Under the pieces are notes generated by a model, which did no database searches, had not been told where the DNA came from, and worked only from the letters and a program-made list of their open reading frames with translations. DNA of 64,000 nt from Allodiplogaster sudhausi. Its lineage: Eukaryota; Nematoda; Chromadorea; Rhabditida; Diplogasteridae. How positions within the stretch are numbered: the first letter of the stretch is position 1; each line of letters starts with the position of its first letter. The stretch covers positions 784,501-848,500 of the forward strand of contig CALZFC010000007.1 of NCBI GenBank assembly GCA_945643635.1, in the 5' to 3' direction. The position numbers were made by a program, and so were the translations under genes. Positions 12,100 to 24,577 of the stretch are shown piece after piece.

Positions 12100-13200
12100 A
12101 AAGTCCAATTTAAATTATAACTTTATGCATCTTAATTATGAAAAAAGATGCCGATAATTTTTTATCCCACCAATTTAATGTTTTAAAGAATGACTATCAT
12201 TGACTAGGCAAAGCTTTATTATGTCAACTCATTCTCAAGTGCCATTTCGATATTCCCGGTTGGCGCAAAGTTTACAAGCTGTTTTTTCACTTCGCTTTTT
12301 TTCTTAATGAAAATGTACAAATTGACGGACGTCAGAGTATTTTCCACTCGTCAAGATGGTCTCGGTCCTTATCATTATAGGCTCATTATTTCCTTATCGG
12401 TTATTATTATCCTTTCTTATTTCTTTAAGACTTAGAACTATATATTTTTTTCTTTTTAAAAGTTTTAAAATAAAGAACCGTAGATTAAAATAAACGGTTA
12501 CCCATCTAACGTGATAAATTACCAAATCATTAAAACTTTTTCATACGAAAATTGGGATGCACTTTTCAGCATCCTTTTTATAAAAATTGAAAGATTGGTC
12601 AGTTTTTGCATGTTATTTTCGAATACTCAGAATTTGCACGATTGTCGTCACATAATTGTATTGAATTCAGGAATGCATAACAAGAAAATCAATAATGTCT
12701 TGAATGCTAAAAATGCATACTGTTTTCATGTTAAATGCATGTACAAGAAAAAAAAATCCAAGTATTGATTATATCTACTTTATCTACATTTATGTATACG
12801 CTTATTGGCTAATTTGTTTTTTACAGCCTTTCCGACAATACAGACGACGAACGAATGTGATAGAAAAACCTGAGATAAAGACAAATAAATAATTTTTACA
12901 TCCTGGGATGATATGGAAAGCACGAGAGTATCGGTACATATCACATTCCACGTTAAAACAAAACTCAAAATTCCTACGTCTAACAAAGATCAGCTAGAAT
13001 TGAGCCAATTGGAAGGAAATGCCTACTACGAAACAAGCTAAATATGTAACACTCATTCATGTCAAGACTGCATTGTGATTATGTTCGAATATTATTGAAA
13101 AGAAAAAAATGCTCCCAGAGTGCAAACAGAACAATAATACTAACAAAGAACAACAAATAATATTAGTAAGCAAAGAGATTACAATATTAATGATCAGCCT
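12100..13200. other. Gap without a supported gene
   Basis: AT-rich sequence between the gene starting at 12071 and the end of nuclear receptor 1. I see short open frames only and no convincing exon, repeat or RNA. Confidence 0.5.
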
Positions 13201-13213
13201 AACTACTTCATTG

Positions 13214-16200
13214 CTACGCCGACGGACCCGGAGTGTGCACTTCGTAAGGCAAGCCACGCATGTCGATGACATTGAAGAGAGCGAGAGCTTGGATGGCCGC
13301 GTCTTCTTCGTAGGCCATTCGCTGCAATCTTGCCTTTATAAATGGCAGAATAATAGTGCGTATGAGGTTAATGTATTGAGGAAAACAATTACATATACAA
13401 ATACGTCAGTAAGCTACATGCATATGTACGTATGTATGTAGTATGTATCTAAGGCTGCACATCATAGGCATGCATTGATTGTATTGATTAGTTAGCTGAT
13501 CCGCAAACCGTGAACGGTGGCAGAAGCAGCAGAATCTTGGCGACGCGCATGGCGACTCTCCGCTCCGACAACTCGGGGCGGCGCTGGCGAATGTGCGCGT
13601 ATAAGGCGTCCACGTAACGCGTCCTGATGACATATTTAATTCAACACACTTTAGGATTGTTTGTAAACAATGCAACTCCTAATAAGTACCTTGTCTGCTC
13701 GACGTGCAGCTTTCCTGCTGGTGACAACTTCGGCGTACTCGTGAACAACGCGAGTGCCTGTAATGCAAAAGAGAATATTCACCTTGTCTTCACAAAAATG
13801 TAGCAAAAAATGTTAACATTTTAGTTTAAACAAAATTATTATGAGTTGATTACAAACAGACGGTGACATAAAAAATAGGACAGCTGAAATGTAACACAAA
13901 AAAAGAATAAATAATGTTGACTATTTGATCTGACCCTGACAACGGCCATCTCTCCGTCGTCCATCATGAGCTCTCTCATAGAAACGAATGCTTCATCCGA
14001 AGCAATCACTGAATTCCGCTGGAAGTACTGATTGATCCTGCAAGGCCACACTCTATTTAAAAAACTCTCATGTTTACCCTTAACCCAAATTGACCGCCAC
14101 TCCAGTTCCCTTCGCCAGCCTTTCAGAACTGAGATAGAGAAGTAAAAAATAGGGCCTCATGTGGAACAAAAGAGGAAGTAGAGTAAATTGTTACACGAAC
14201 GCCGGCGAGATGCTCGACTGAAGCTCGGGATCGTTCGGGTAGTACGTGCCATCCACGAAAAGCATGACGTTTTCACCGTGGCGGCCAAATCTGCTGAATT
14301 ACAGACATGAACTAACGTTCGATCAATAAAAAAAATGTTACACAAAAAGATTTTTGATAGCCAAATGTGACACATGAAATATCTCACTAGAAAACGAGTT
14401 TTAGCAGGGACCGCCTGGGCGGTAATGCATATTCATAGATAGGTGTTCTATTGGTTCAGGATTGGCCATAGGGGGAACGTGGATCAAATGTACACAAGAT
14501 CTCACTATCAATGATTTTTTGTAAAAAGCTAACGCATTGCAAAAATGAAGCACCATAGCGACGACCGTGATGCGCGCTCGCAGAAGAACTTCGCGATCAG
14601 CAACAGAAAGCGCCTTCAAGAGAAAGAGATGGAAGTGATAAAGAACAAGATAGAGGGAATGACGAGAGAAAGAGGGAGAGAGAGATAAAAGAAAGATAAG
14701 GATTGAGGAAAAGGAAGAAAGCAATGAAATCGAACATAGAAGTCGCTGAGCAGGCTGGCCCAGTCGACGCAGAGCACAAAGGAACGCGTCCACATGAAAG
14801 GCACGTCGGAAGGTTCGATCAAGCGGCGGCCCTCCCAGCAAATCTGAGCAAGGCTGACGAGTTCAGTGAAGTCTTCGGCAAAGTCTTTTTCTCTCATTCC
14901 CTTTTTTTGTTATAAAAGGAAAAAGAAAAAATTATAATAATACAAAGAGAATGCGAAAAAGTGAATTAAAAAGAAATAAAAATGTTTCCAGACATCACGG
15001 AGGGTACGGGTCATACAAATTCATCCGGTTTGAGAGCACACCAAATCCGCGTTGCGCCCGTTTCATGCGTCGCGGCTAGGCAAAGCATATAGCTCTCCTC
15101 CAAATGCATCGATCGAAGTGATTTAAACTCCCTCCAAAAGTTACCGTAATATGTGGTCATTAATTTGAATCCAAAAGTTACCGTAATATGTGGTCATTAA
15201 TTTGAAAATTCTGACAACTGGCAATTTGCCAGCAATTTCACCTTCGCTAATGATTTTGAAGTTCCGTTCCTTTTGTGTCACACAATACGATTGTGGAAAA
15301 TTTAAGAAATTTACAGTTCGACGCACCAAAATTCTCTCAAACCGGAAGGGGGTACCCTCCGTGAGACATGCAACTTCTATTTTCGCCAGGTCCGTTTCTC
15401 TCTTTTGCTCAATCTCGTTCTCTCTAACCGGCGTCCTCACGACGGCGATGCCTGGATCCTTGCAGACGGCAGACATCGGGACGTCAGTTCGGAAGAGTCT
15501 TCCACCGTCCAAGCCGTAGCAGCCAGTGCCCGTCGAGCCCAGCTGCTCCACCCAATGCTCCTGGAAGGAATTCATGTACATAAGTCTTGCTTATTTCGGC
15601 GAGTCGAAATTGATTTAATAATATCTGCATAATTATGTATGTTATGCAATATCTTGCCGCTCAAGTAAAAGAATTTTTTTACTTGGTCGACAAGATATTG
15701 CACGATGGCGGCATGAGCGAAGAGCTGAAGTGGACTCGGCAATCTCTTCGGCAGGCATACTGAAATATCTTCATCGAGACTCCAAAAAGAGGGTAACATC
15801 TTGGCTAGCAGCCTATTGGAATCGATAGCACACAAAGAATGGCAGAGTGAATACCGTCACGCGACTTGATGTCGACAATCATCTCGACCATGCTCTCCCC
15901 CTTTGCCAGCACCCTAGAATCGACGGGTTCTGATGAGCACTCGGCAAGAGGCGGCAACTCGTCATTGTCCTCGGGAGTCTCGTGGCCTGTCTCCTCTCTC
16001 TCAATCGTCTGCCGCTTCATCAACTCTCGCGCGGACACGACGGCATGAGTTGTGGCTGGAGCGAGTCTCTCTCGGTCGCCCTCCACCACTGAATGGACTT
16101 CTTATTCGTCTTAAATGTCTGAGGTCATAGACTGTACTCTGCTTATGTTTCTTCGCTCTTTATGACTGATGGTGAGGTAAACAAAATGGTGTAACGTGTG

Positions 16201-17274
16201 CCTATCAGGAATGTGTAGTATGCACAACAATGTGTAGTATGCACAACAAACTACACATTTACTTTTATTTGTAGCATAAGAAATGCTCAACCAGAAACAT
16301 AAACACGAGGAAAAGAATGAAAAAAGCACGTACACATGGCGTCCATGCCTTCGGCGTAACATCGCGAGAGACGGCAGCCGCGGCACGCTCGGCGAGTGCC
16401 TTAACAAAGTTAACGGAATTATCGGGCGTCCTAATCCTGGTCAAAGTAAGACTTGAAAGATGAACTCGCCATGTGCCACACTGCAGTTGCCATCTCGTAG
16501 GCATTTGTAGTGCTTGTTGCCCCATATGCTGAAAGCAAACGCTCGTTTCCTTCCTTCTCAATTACAGATATTACATGACTCTGACTCATTGTCTGATACA
16601 GAACAAGGGAAAAACGATTGACTAACCATCGTCTGAAGAAGCTGCGGCATCCATTGCATGAGATGGTTCCATAGTGAGGTCTGGCTCCGCCCGCGCCGCA
16701 CACTCCGCAGTTGCCAACTAAAAAGTATACAATAATTTGTCATTTAAGTTTACCAATAATTTCTCACCGCACATTTGGTTGTACACCTCCAATTTTGTAC
16801 ATTAAAAGGTACTATACTACCTCTAACATTGTCCGAATCAGCAAACTGACAGAATTGCTGCCCAGTCGTGCTGCTCTCTTCGGTCTTCGAAGTGCTTGCT
16901 ATAGCGGCTGCTCGATTGCCTCGGCCCATTTCAGCTTGGACCTGAATACGATTCTTATATAGCTCAGTTGGGGGGGGGGGGGAAAGGTCATCGCGATCGA
17001 GCGTGGAGGTGAGCAATAGTGGGCCGGACCGGGAGGAGGGGGGGGGAAGGGAGGAAAGCAAAGAACACTCCTTTAATGCTCTCTCGCGGCGAGTTTCTAC
17101 ATGGAGAGACTGAAAGAACCAGACAGTTCTTTCTCTCGGCCAGACGACTGAAAAATCACTGAACTTCTGGCCAACTTTTGTCCCAGCTCCGCCCATTTCA
17201 GCCAAAAGAGCATTCTTGATGCCAAAGTTATCTTCATACCAACGCATGTAAAATAATAATCTTCGCGACTGCAA
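13214..17274 (-). CDS. Nuclear hormone receptor 1 (complete DNA-binding domain and divergent ligand-binding domain)
   Basis: This is a predicted ligand-regulated or orphan transcription factor acting in the nucleus. The first zinc finger (near 16718-16640) is C-x2-C-x13-C-x2-C with P-box CNGCRSFFRR. The second is C-x5-C-x9-C-x2-C, built from an exon near 16484-16432 (NKHYKCLRDGNCSVAHG) and one near 16395-16330 (TRRACRGCRLSRCYAEGM). All eight cysteines are present. An acidic hinge lies at about 16075-15855. The ligand-binding domain spans exons near 15805-15690, 15560-15425, 14885-14740, 14612-14515, 14285-14200, 14040-13925, 13760-13690, 13622-13500 and 13335-13214. Helix 3-5 (CVDWASLLSDF then SVADREVLLRARI) and helix 8-10 (LALFTSTPKLSP, RRPELSERRVAMRVAKILL) are recognisable. 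The stop is at 13216-13214. The open frame upstream extends to a Met at 17274; Met 16929 (MGRGNRAAAIAS) is an alternative that avoids a 13-G tract. Joining the two second-finger exons needs a GC donor (G|GCGAGT). Ligand and target are unknown. Confidence 0.85.
15134..15207. repeat. Tandem duplication, 2 x 37 bases
   Basis: ccaaaagttaccgtaatatg and the next 17 bases occur twice head to tail (15134-15170 and 15171-15207). It lies in an intron of nuclear receptor 1. Confidence 0.9.
15644..15702. repeat. Hairpin of 25-26 bases overlapping a 5' splice site
   Basis: tgcaatatcttg...tcaagtaaaa at 15644-15669 pairs with 15678-15702 with about three mismatches. On the minus strand the 15702 arm is the end of the exon encoding AAIVQYLVDQ, including the presumed donor AAG|GTAAAA or CAA|GTAAAA. 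The other arm is its inverted copy inside the intron. Confidence 0.85.
16970..17048. repeat. Poly-G tracts
   Basis: A run of 13 G at 16970-16982 and a G-rich block near 17030-17047 lie in the 5' part of nuclear receptor 1. On the minus strand they read as proline codons (DLSPPPP) if the upstream Met is used. They could form quadruplexes and are prone to length change. Confidence 0.8.
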
Positions 17275-17299
17275 TTACTAAAGAACGACTGTACGAACA

Positions 17300-17426
17300 T
17301 TGGCTTCCAGAAAATTGCACGGATATTTGCACCCATTTGATGACAGAAAACTTACATCATACTGCAAAGTAACAGAAATGTAATTTGTAAAAAAAAAACG
17401 AGGAATTACTTGCATACATACGTCAT

Positions 17427-17457
<31 letters not shown>

Positions 17458-17972
17458 TATTTAGCTACAATGCGAAACGAACGGTGAAAAGATTAATTAG
17501 TCTTCATTGGCAGACAGATGTGCACTATTTGGAGAAGCGCCAACTGAGAAGCGGGATAAGTGCTCAGTTAGCTGAAACTTGGAAAGATGAAGTGATAATT
17601 GGACTTAGAATGGTCTGTAAATTAAATGGTTTCTTGGTATGCTCAAGAGATAAATGGACGGAAATAAAGGAGAGGTTGAATTGCTGTTAGAAACGAAAGG
17701 CACGAGTATTGAAGCGCAGAAGAGACCAGCCATCTCTCTTCTTCTCTTTCCGCCATCTTTCCCTCTCGTTTGTCTTTCACCTCCCAACCCTCTCTCGCTC
17801 TCTCTCTTCGTTTCTGCCTAGTCTAGATGTTGTCCTCGTGATGCTCCGCATTTCTTACTCTTAACTGCATCTTCTCGTCGTCTGGCCCTCTCCACTTCTC
17901 ATGCTTACTTCATCTGCTCGCTTACTTCTCATGGGCAGACGCGTTTTTGTTGGCCCCGCTTTCGCTTTCTTC

Positions 17973-18022
<50 letters not shown>

Positions 18023-18800
18023 TTCTCTCTCTCTATGCCTTTCGTTACTTAATTTCTCTCACTCTCTCCCCAATACTATCGTTTCTCTATGGCTTTTCGC
18101 TTTCTCATTCTCTCTCTCCTGAACCCCCTCGTCGCCCTATGCCACCAGTTCACATATTGCACAACATTGTGTCTGTTTCTTTGGTGTAGAATGGGTGCGA
18201 GAGAGAGTGGTGTTGGTTCTTTGTGTTTCTACACACAAAGGCATAAAAAGCAACGGAAAAAACATACAATTTAAGGCGAATTTTCTCAGAAAATTCCATG
18301 TATTAGTAAGCATGTACATATGTTATCTTGTCGCATTCGAGAAGAAGCAAGAAATCAAAATGGCAATGTGAATTATATGTACATTCAATCCTTTGAATTA
18401 CATAGAGATAATAACAGATCCAGCAGGGATGAAACGTGTGGCCAACCATTGATATAAATTTCTAGACTTTCAGGGATATTTCGCTTTAAAAGTGAAACAT
18501 TGACTTCATGAGTTGCATTTTTTATGATGCTTTTAATAGTACTCAATCTAGAATAAATTAATTATTCCAAAGAACATTTAACGTTTGAAGGAGAAAAAAA
18601 TTTAAGTTTTTGTTAAACATATCTATCATCTATATCTACTTTACCCTAGATACAAGTACGCACTTGAAATCGAATCTGAATTTCTTGTAAGAGATTTCCG
18701 ATTGCAGCAACCCATTCTCATGCGAGTTCCTTTTTCAGATTGTTTAATTGGGCGAACACATTTACAATACACTGAGAACACAAAGTACATCCTCTCACTC
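17300..18800. other. Low-complexity intergenic stretch
   Basis: Contains (AT)n at about 17437-17461, a plus-strand open frame at 17484-17690 of 68 codons with no family match, and a long CT-rich tract at about 17730-18120 with pure (CT)n near 17976-18014. I see no supported gene. Confidence 0.6.
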
Positions 18801-18815
18801 ATACACACAGAACAC

Positions 18816-21667
18816 TCATATTACGCCGCACGCCGGCCGATAGCGCCCTACAGTTGGCGGGTTCAGCCGCCGCCATGTCATGCCGTCGTGGACGGCAAAG
18901 ACGACGTTCCTTGTCTCTGTCCACTCGAGCAGCGAGAAGAGTGCGAGAGACGCGGCGCACGCGTACTCTGCTAACGCTGTCGACGGCGTCACTGGCAATG
19001 GAACTTATTCTGCTTATGTATTATTTTAATACTTGTTTATTTGTGTTTGCATCAGTTGCCTCTCAAGAGCACTCCATTATTTCCTCTCAACAGACCTGTC
19101 ACATAATAAAGACACCATGTAAAGTAAGAGAATATTTTATGGTTGCCGTCAAGTGCTCGAGCTATGCAATCATTCATATGTGCATATTTCTATTCTGACC
19201 GTAGGCGTGGCATGGTTTGAGTAGAGTGACGTCATAGGCGGATCGCTGATTCGCACGCAAGACAACGGCAGCTGAGCCGGCAAAGATGCACGCGCACGCA
19301 AAGCGCGTGAGAACCAGACTGCGACGGAGAGAAGACTTCTAGAAACAGGTGATAGAAGGAGAGAGGGGAGAGAGAAGAGAGATGATGGAGAGAGTGTGAA
19401 CGGAAATAAAGAGAGAAGAGAGGGACAGAGAGAGAGAGAGAGAGCGAGAACAGAGAAGCGAAAGAATCAGAGAACTTTCTATTCCCATTCTCTTGGCTAA
19501 TCTAGTCAAGAGAGTGTGAACAGCAAGAAAGAAAGAAGAGAGAGAGAGATAATAGTGTGTGGCACTGAAACGCCATAGTTCTTGGAATGATATGCCTACA
19601 TACTTCCTTATCAGCAGCAGCAGATGATTGGAGCAAGGCGAATGCCGTCGTGTAGAGAAGCATATGCACAGCGGTGAGTGCGGCGAAGGAGTGCACCGTC
19701 AACCAGACGAGATATCTAGCTGAGAACGGCCATATTACAAGCGAAATCAAAGACATCATTTTTACATAGCTTTCAATAAGTGAATATTACATTAAATGAA
19801 CTAAAAACAATCTCGCACGCCTTTTCCCTCCACAATGAAGAGAGACAAAGAGCGTGCTGTTCAGAGAGAGGCGACTACGCCGGAAAAGAAATATACTGTG
19901 GTTGAGTTTTGATCTTCTTTATGGTACTTTTTCAAATGTAAAAGAATATCTGTTGTAAAAATGGTAAAACAATTTTAAAAAATTTACAGACCCGAATAAA
20001 TAAATTAACGAAGATAATTTTATAGAAAAGAAGAAAAGGAAAAGTAATCACGAGGCGTACAGTCAAAGTCAAAGTGAAGCATGGTGAGGAAGGCGCCGGC
20101 GAGAAGATGCGCGGCGTGGGCGTGCGGGGCAAGCAGCTGCGCGCCCTCCACCAGCAACGCCACTCCACTCACTTCCGTCTAGACAGAGCCATACACCCTA
20201 TTTCAGTTGTTTATGTATTCGAGAATTTCTCACTGCATCATGGAACCGAGAAAGATAGTTGTACTAACTCTCTGAACTTACCCATAACAAATTCTATTTG
20301 AACAAAACAGGGATATAGATGGATTGAATCATACCTTGCCTGCGTTGTATGCGACGGACGCTGCCGCAATGGCGCGTTCGCAGAGGGCACGCGTAATCAG
20401 AGGCCGCACTAGGAATGCAGCCAGAAACACCGTCCGAATCAGGACCTAAAATCCTTATTTTCTTTCACCATTGGGATTTTAGAATAACTGTACGAATATT
20501 ATGAAACTAAAGAAATAAATTTATAGAGTAATTATGTGCTAATGAATATTCGATTTGGTCGACCTGTGCATTTGCGTGGAAGTCGAGCAACCGGAGCAGC
20601 GAGGGCAGAGTGTCCGGGCCAGGCGCTACAATCTGCGGTGAGCGTAGAACTTTTGACGAAGATCCACTTTCACGAAATATACAAAAGTATAGAACGTATA
20701 CTACGCTGCTTATGCTTAGAATTATGACATATTGTAAATAAACTGAGCTAATTTATAAATTATAAATTGAAGATAATTTTTAATAAAAATACATATAGTA
20801 TATACATACATACATACATGTTGTATGTAGCTAAAAGACAAGAATCTCAACTGTTAAAGAAAATCAGTTTTCCAACCTCGCACTGTGTATAGATGCCTGC
20901 GTTAACACCGAAGTTGATGTCGAGATGGCGTCTGGGCTTTGCGAGAAGGCTCTTGTGAAGAATATGACTCTCGTTATACTGCGCTTCCAGGACCGTTTTG
21001 ACGCCGAGCTTCTTCACTGTTATGTTATGCTCCTGCAATCACGAGATTCAGGCATATTAAAACATTGCATTGGCATATTAAAACATCTTTTAACGTTTTG
21101 TTTTCGAACGAGTCCGTTTAAAGAACTGTAGTATGTGTTACAACGCTAATCGTGCCTGATATCAATTTGAAACATATGAGTTTTTTTTTTAGATTTCTGT
21201 AATAACGGTACATGTTGCAAAAGCGATAAGGAAGGAGAGTGAGAGAGATGGATACCTTGTTAAGGTCAATATACAATTCCGTGAGGTCCTCCCACTCGGT
21301 GACTTCCACGTCTTCGACTAAGCACTCGAGGAGCGCAAGGACGCAGCACACGAACGTCGTCAGCACGCAGAAGCGCGTTAGTGTGCGACAGCGAACACTG
21401 AAGAGTTGTGTCGGCCGTTGCGACTCATGAAGATGAAGAAGCTGCTGACGCGCTTTCGGTGATGGAGAGCACGATCGATGCCTGGTCAAGTGAAATATTA
21501 TGACATAGTGCGAAAAGGATACATTATAGATAATAATAATACTTTTTTATAACATACACATGTAGATTAAAATTATTTGAGATAAATACGTACCTCAATT
21601 TCTCTTGGCTGGTGCAAGGAGTGCATGCAGACGGAAAAGGCCACTGCTGATGTTGGTGGAGATGCAT
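18816..21667 (-). CDS. Probable six-pass membrane protein, FRAG1/DRAM/Sfk1-like (tentative)
   Basis: Minus-strand exons lie near 21667-21592, 21482-21255, 21030-20876, 20637-20566, 20446-20333, 20175-20058, 19722-19606 and 18998-18816. An N-terminal His/Gln/Pro-rich tail leads to a first membrane span (RFCVLTTFVCCVLALLECL), a hydrophilic luminal loop with an N-glycosylation-like NIT, and further spans (LIRTVFLAAFLVRPLI; GVALLVEGAQLL; ARYLVWLTVHSFAALTAV; LAEYACAASLALFSLLEW). It ends RYRPACGVI with its stop at 18818-18816. Spacing of the spans and the final AEY-helix-EW pattern recall the FRAG1/DRAM/Sfk1 group of six-pass proteins, but no motif is diagnostic. A MENTAL-domain-like or other multi-pass family is an alternative. 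The start Met at 21667 is the first in the frame that joins cleanly across the first intron (AG|GTACGT). Role unknown. Confidence 0.55.
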
Positions 21668-22299
21668 CTGATGTTGCAGACGAAGGGACTGCCAACGCGA
21701 GTCAGAGGCGACTGAAAGTAATCGACTCAGCAGCCATGATCTTCCGCCAGCCTTGTCTTTAAAACTCTTATATAAGTCTCAATGTTCAAGAAGCTCAAAC
21801 TTGAATAGAAATACGAGAAAGCAGGTGATTTAGAGAGACGCGACTACAACGGTCAGAAAAATTATAATAGATAACTGTTTCGTTTCGTGTCCTTTTAATA
21901 GCGAAGGTGCGATGAATTTCGAATTTCTTATTCGGAAACACTTTACGAGATCGCTAATGCGATGTTTTAAAGCAAATGATATTTCAACTGTAGAATATTG
22001 TATGAGCATAAAGCAAAGAGAATAAACACAAGAAAATCACGTCATGATCGATATTGTGATGAGTTATCTCGGGTTGCATGGGAAGATTGTGGAAGAAGGA
22101 GTGGGAATAACCTTGCACAAACTCTTATGAAGTTCTCATTAATTAGTAGAGGGAGAGGGTGGGCTGAAGCTCTTTCAATGGCGAGGTCGCGCGGGCTGTG
22201 TAAGCAATCTCGTTTTACTCCCACTGATTGCTTCAGACGAACACACTGGCACATTTGCAGAATTGATTAAAATTATTGGGAAGGAAACGAAATAGAATT

Positions 22300-24240
22300 C
22301 GTAAAATGATGGTAATAAATTATCGAATGTTGGAAATCATTTCTGATTACGTCATTTCAAGTAAATATGAATATAATATCAGAATACTGAGTTATTAATG
22401 GCACACAGACGGACATTGAGATCGTGTTAATATCGCGGAATTCACACATTCATAGTAAGGTCTTCGATAGCAACTATGAATTTCGGCCTGGTTGTTTTGA
22501 TGAACGAGCAAGTGAATTATGTAGCAGAGCACATTGGCCCGCCTTGACCTAGTGGGTAAAAAGAAAAAGGGAGAGAAAGCACATGCTGCCAAATTATCAG
22601 CCATTCCTCTTCATCCTGTCGTTTGCTCCGGAACTTGCCTTTTTGGTTTGGAGAGAATGAGAAAGCGAGAGAGAGAGAGAGAAAGGGAGAAAGAAAGAGA
22701 GGGAGAGAGAAAGAGAGACAGAAAGAAGAGAGACCCAAGCGGAGGTTAAGTGGTCGATTGCTGCGCGAGTGTCAGACAAAGGGAAAGTATGGACATCGGC
22801 AACGGCAGCACAGCGCCAGAGCATACTTGGAATGTCAAAAGGGAAGGTGGATAAAGCGATGAGGGAGATGGTGAGAGAAGGGGGCAGGCTAAGGGCTACT
22901 AGCCATTGGCGGCACAAGGTTCTAAAGAGGCACTTGAGAAGGAAGATCAGCCGGATCAGTTTGTGCCCGGAGGCGATTGGAGTGAAGACTAGAAAGAGAG
23001 GCAGATCAAGGCATCTTCCGAACGCCTATTTAGTGCCTTTGCGTGTGCTGCTCTGCAGGGGTCCTCATTCTCAAACAAAATGCGGCCGGCGGCAGTGGCG
23101 TAACGCTGCGCGGCTCAAGGCAAGCGCAAGCCGGTTCCCGCCCTTAATCTCCTTGCGAACGCCTTTGATCAAAAACGGCAGCTGATTGGAACACATTTGA
23201 TAAGCAGTGAAGGAAGACAACAATCATTGCAACATGAGAAGTAGCGGTGACTGCAGTAGAAGCAAAGAAAATGGCTGCAAGGCGATTACGATACACAACT
23301 TGAAGATGTGCACTATTCGCGGAAGGAGGGTGACGAAGAGTTTGTACATCCATACAATCTTCTTTCCTCCGCCCACTCATAAAAGCCTTTCTTCTCTCAC
23401 TTTACTCTCTCTGCAGATATTTCATTATTCGTCATGACTTCCGCTCACTGTTAGACATTCTCTCTCATCTTTCATTCTTTTTTCTCTCTATCTCTATCTC
23501 CCCTTCCATTTTGATCCCACCCTCTCTCTCTTTTTCTCGTTCTCTCAGTTCTCTCCTCTCTCACGCCCTCCTCATCCCTGATTCTCTTCTTTGCTCTTCC
23601 CTTCCCCTCATTTTCCCTTGCGTGTTCACCTGCTGCAAGTGTTGTCACCCGGCGTTTCCTTCATTCTACGGCAGTCGAAAAGGAACTCGACTATGATGGC
23701 GGTTTAAACAGGCCGAAGGGTGGAGCCTAAGGGCACAGGAGAAAAGGTGGGAGAAGAATTAGGAAAAGAAGAGAGAAAGGGTCTACAGAGATAAGAAGGG
23801 AGATGGAGAGGGCAGAGAAGAAAATAGGACGTAAAGGTGTTACTGAGGGCAGGAAGCATGGGCCCTTGCGTGAAATAGCATGGCTATTTGGGAGATAAAA
23901 AGTAAGAGATAGAGAGAAAGAAAGAAAAAGATTGTACATCACAATCAGAGAAAGGGAAAAAAGTTGAAGAAATGGAGAAAGCAGAGGCGAGAACTGTCGC
24001 ATGTGAGAGGACGAGCAAGAAAGAGAAAGAGTGTGAGATAGAGAGAGAGAGTGAGATGGAGACAGAAAGGGAAAGTGAAAGTGCAACTCCTCAACACTCT
24101 CAATGAGCACTTCGGCTAAACTGAATGAGCCAGCATAAACGATTGCGTGTGTACCGTGACTGGTATGAAGTGCAGGCAGATCTGCAGGATACGCATCTTC
24201 ACTCACTTACAAATATTTTATTTACATACGCAAAGTCAAC
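22300..24240. other. Low-complexity region with one moderate open frame
   Basis: GA/CT-rich tracts dominate (22650-22735, 23380-23620, 23740-24080). A plus-strand frame at 22769-23185 (138 codons, MSDKGKVWTSATAAQRQSIL onwards) is basic and has helix-like spacing but matches nothing I know, and the overlapping frames are equally open. I do not call a gene. Confidence 0.5.
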
Positions 24241-24577
24241 AGCAGAGGTAAAATTAGAAGACAATTGAGGCACTAGGAAAACGAAAATGAGTTTTTTCCA
24301 AGCTGCAACCCGCTAGCTACCCTAGAATAACCAAGTTCTAAAACTGGTAAATGATAAGACAATCATGTTATGTAGCCTTCTTCCAGTGACATGGTGATAG
24401 AGAATACGAGGATGTATTCAGAAATATCCCACTCGTACTGATGATTTGAATACGCGAAATCAATAACGAAACTAAAATAGTAAAAATAAAATAGATGTGA
24501 GCTGTGATCACTGAGCTTGATCCACGTCGTCCGTAATAAAATGCACATTAAGATGTTCCTCTGTGCACCCTTTGCTG

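Noticed and set aside
17901..18189. Leu/Ser-rich frames near 18 kb
   Set aside because: Translation of a (CT)n microsatellite.
18816..21667. Assignment of the membrane protein to the MENTAL domain (STARD3) family
   Set aside because: The first helix is similar in feel, but the long luminal loop and six spans do not fit, and no START domain follows.
22769..23185. 138-codon plus frame, and a nearby frame containing SSERLFSAFA that recalls a hAT dimerisation motif
   Set aside because: The flanking sequence shows no other transposase block, and competing frames are equally open in this low-complexity region.
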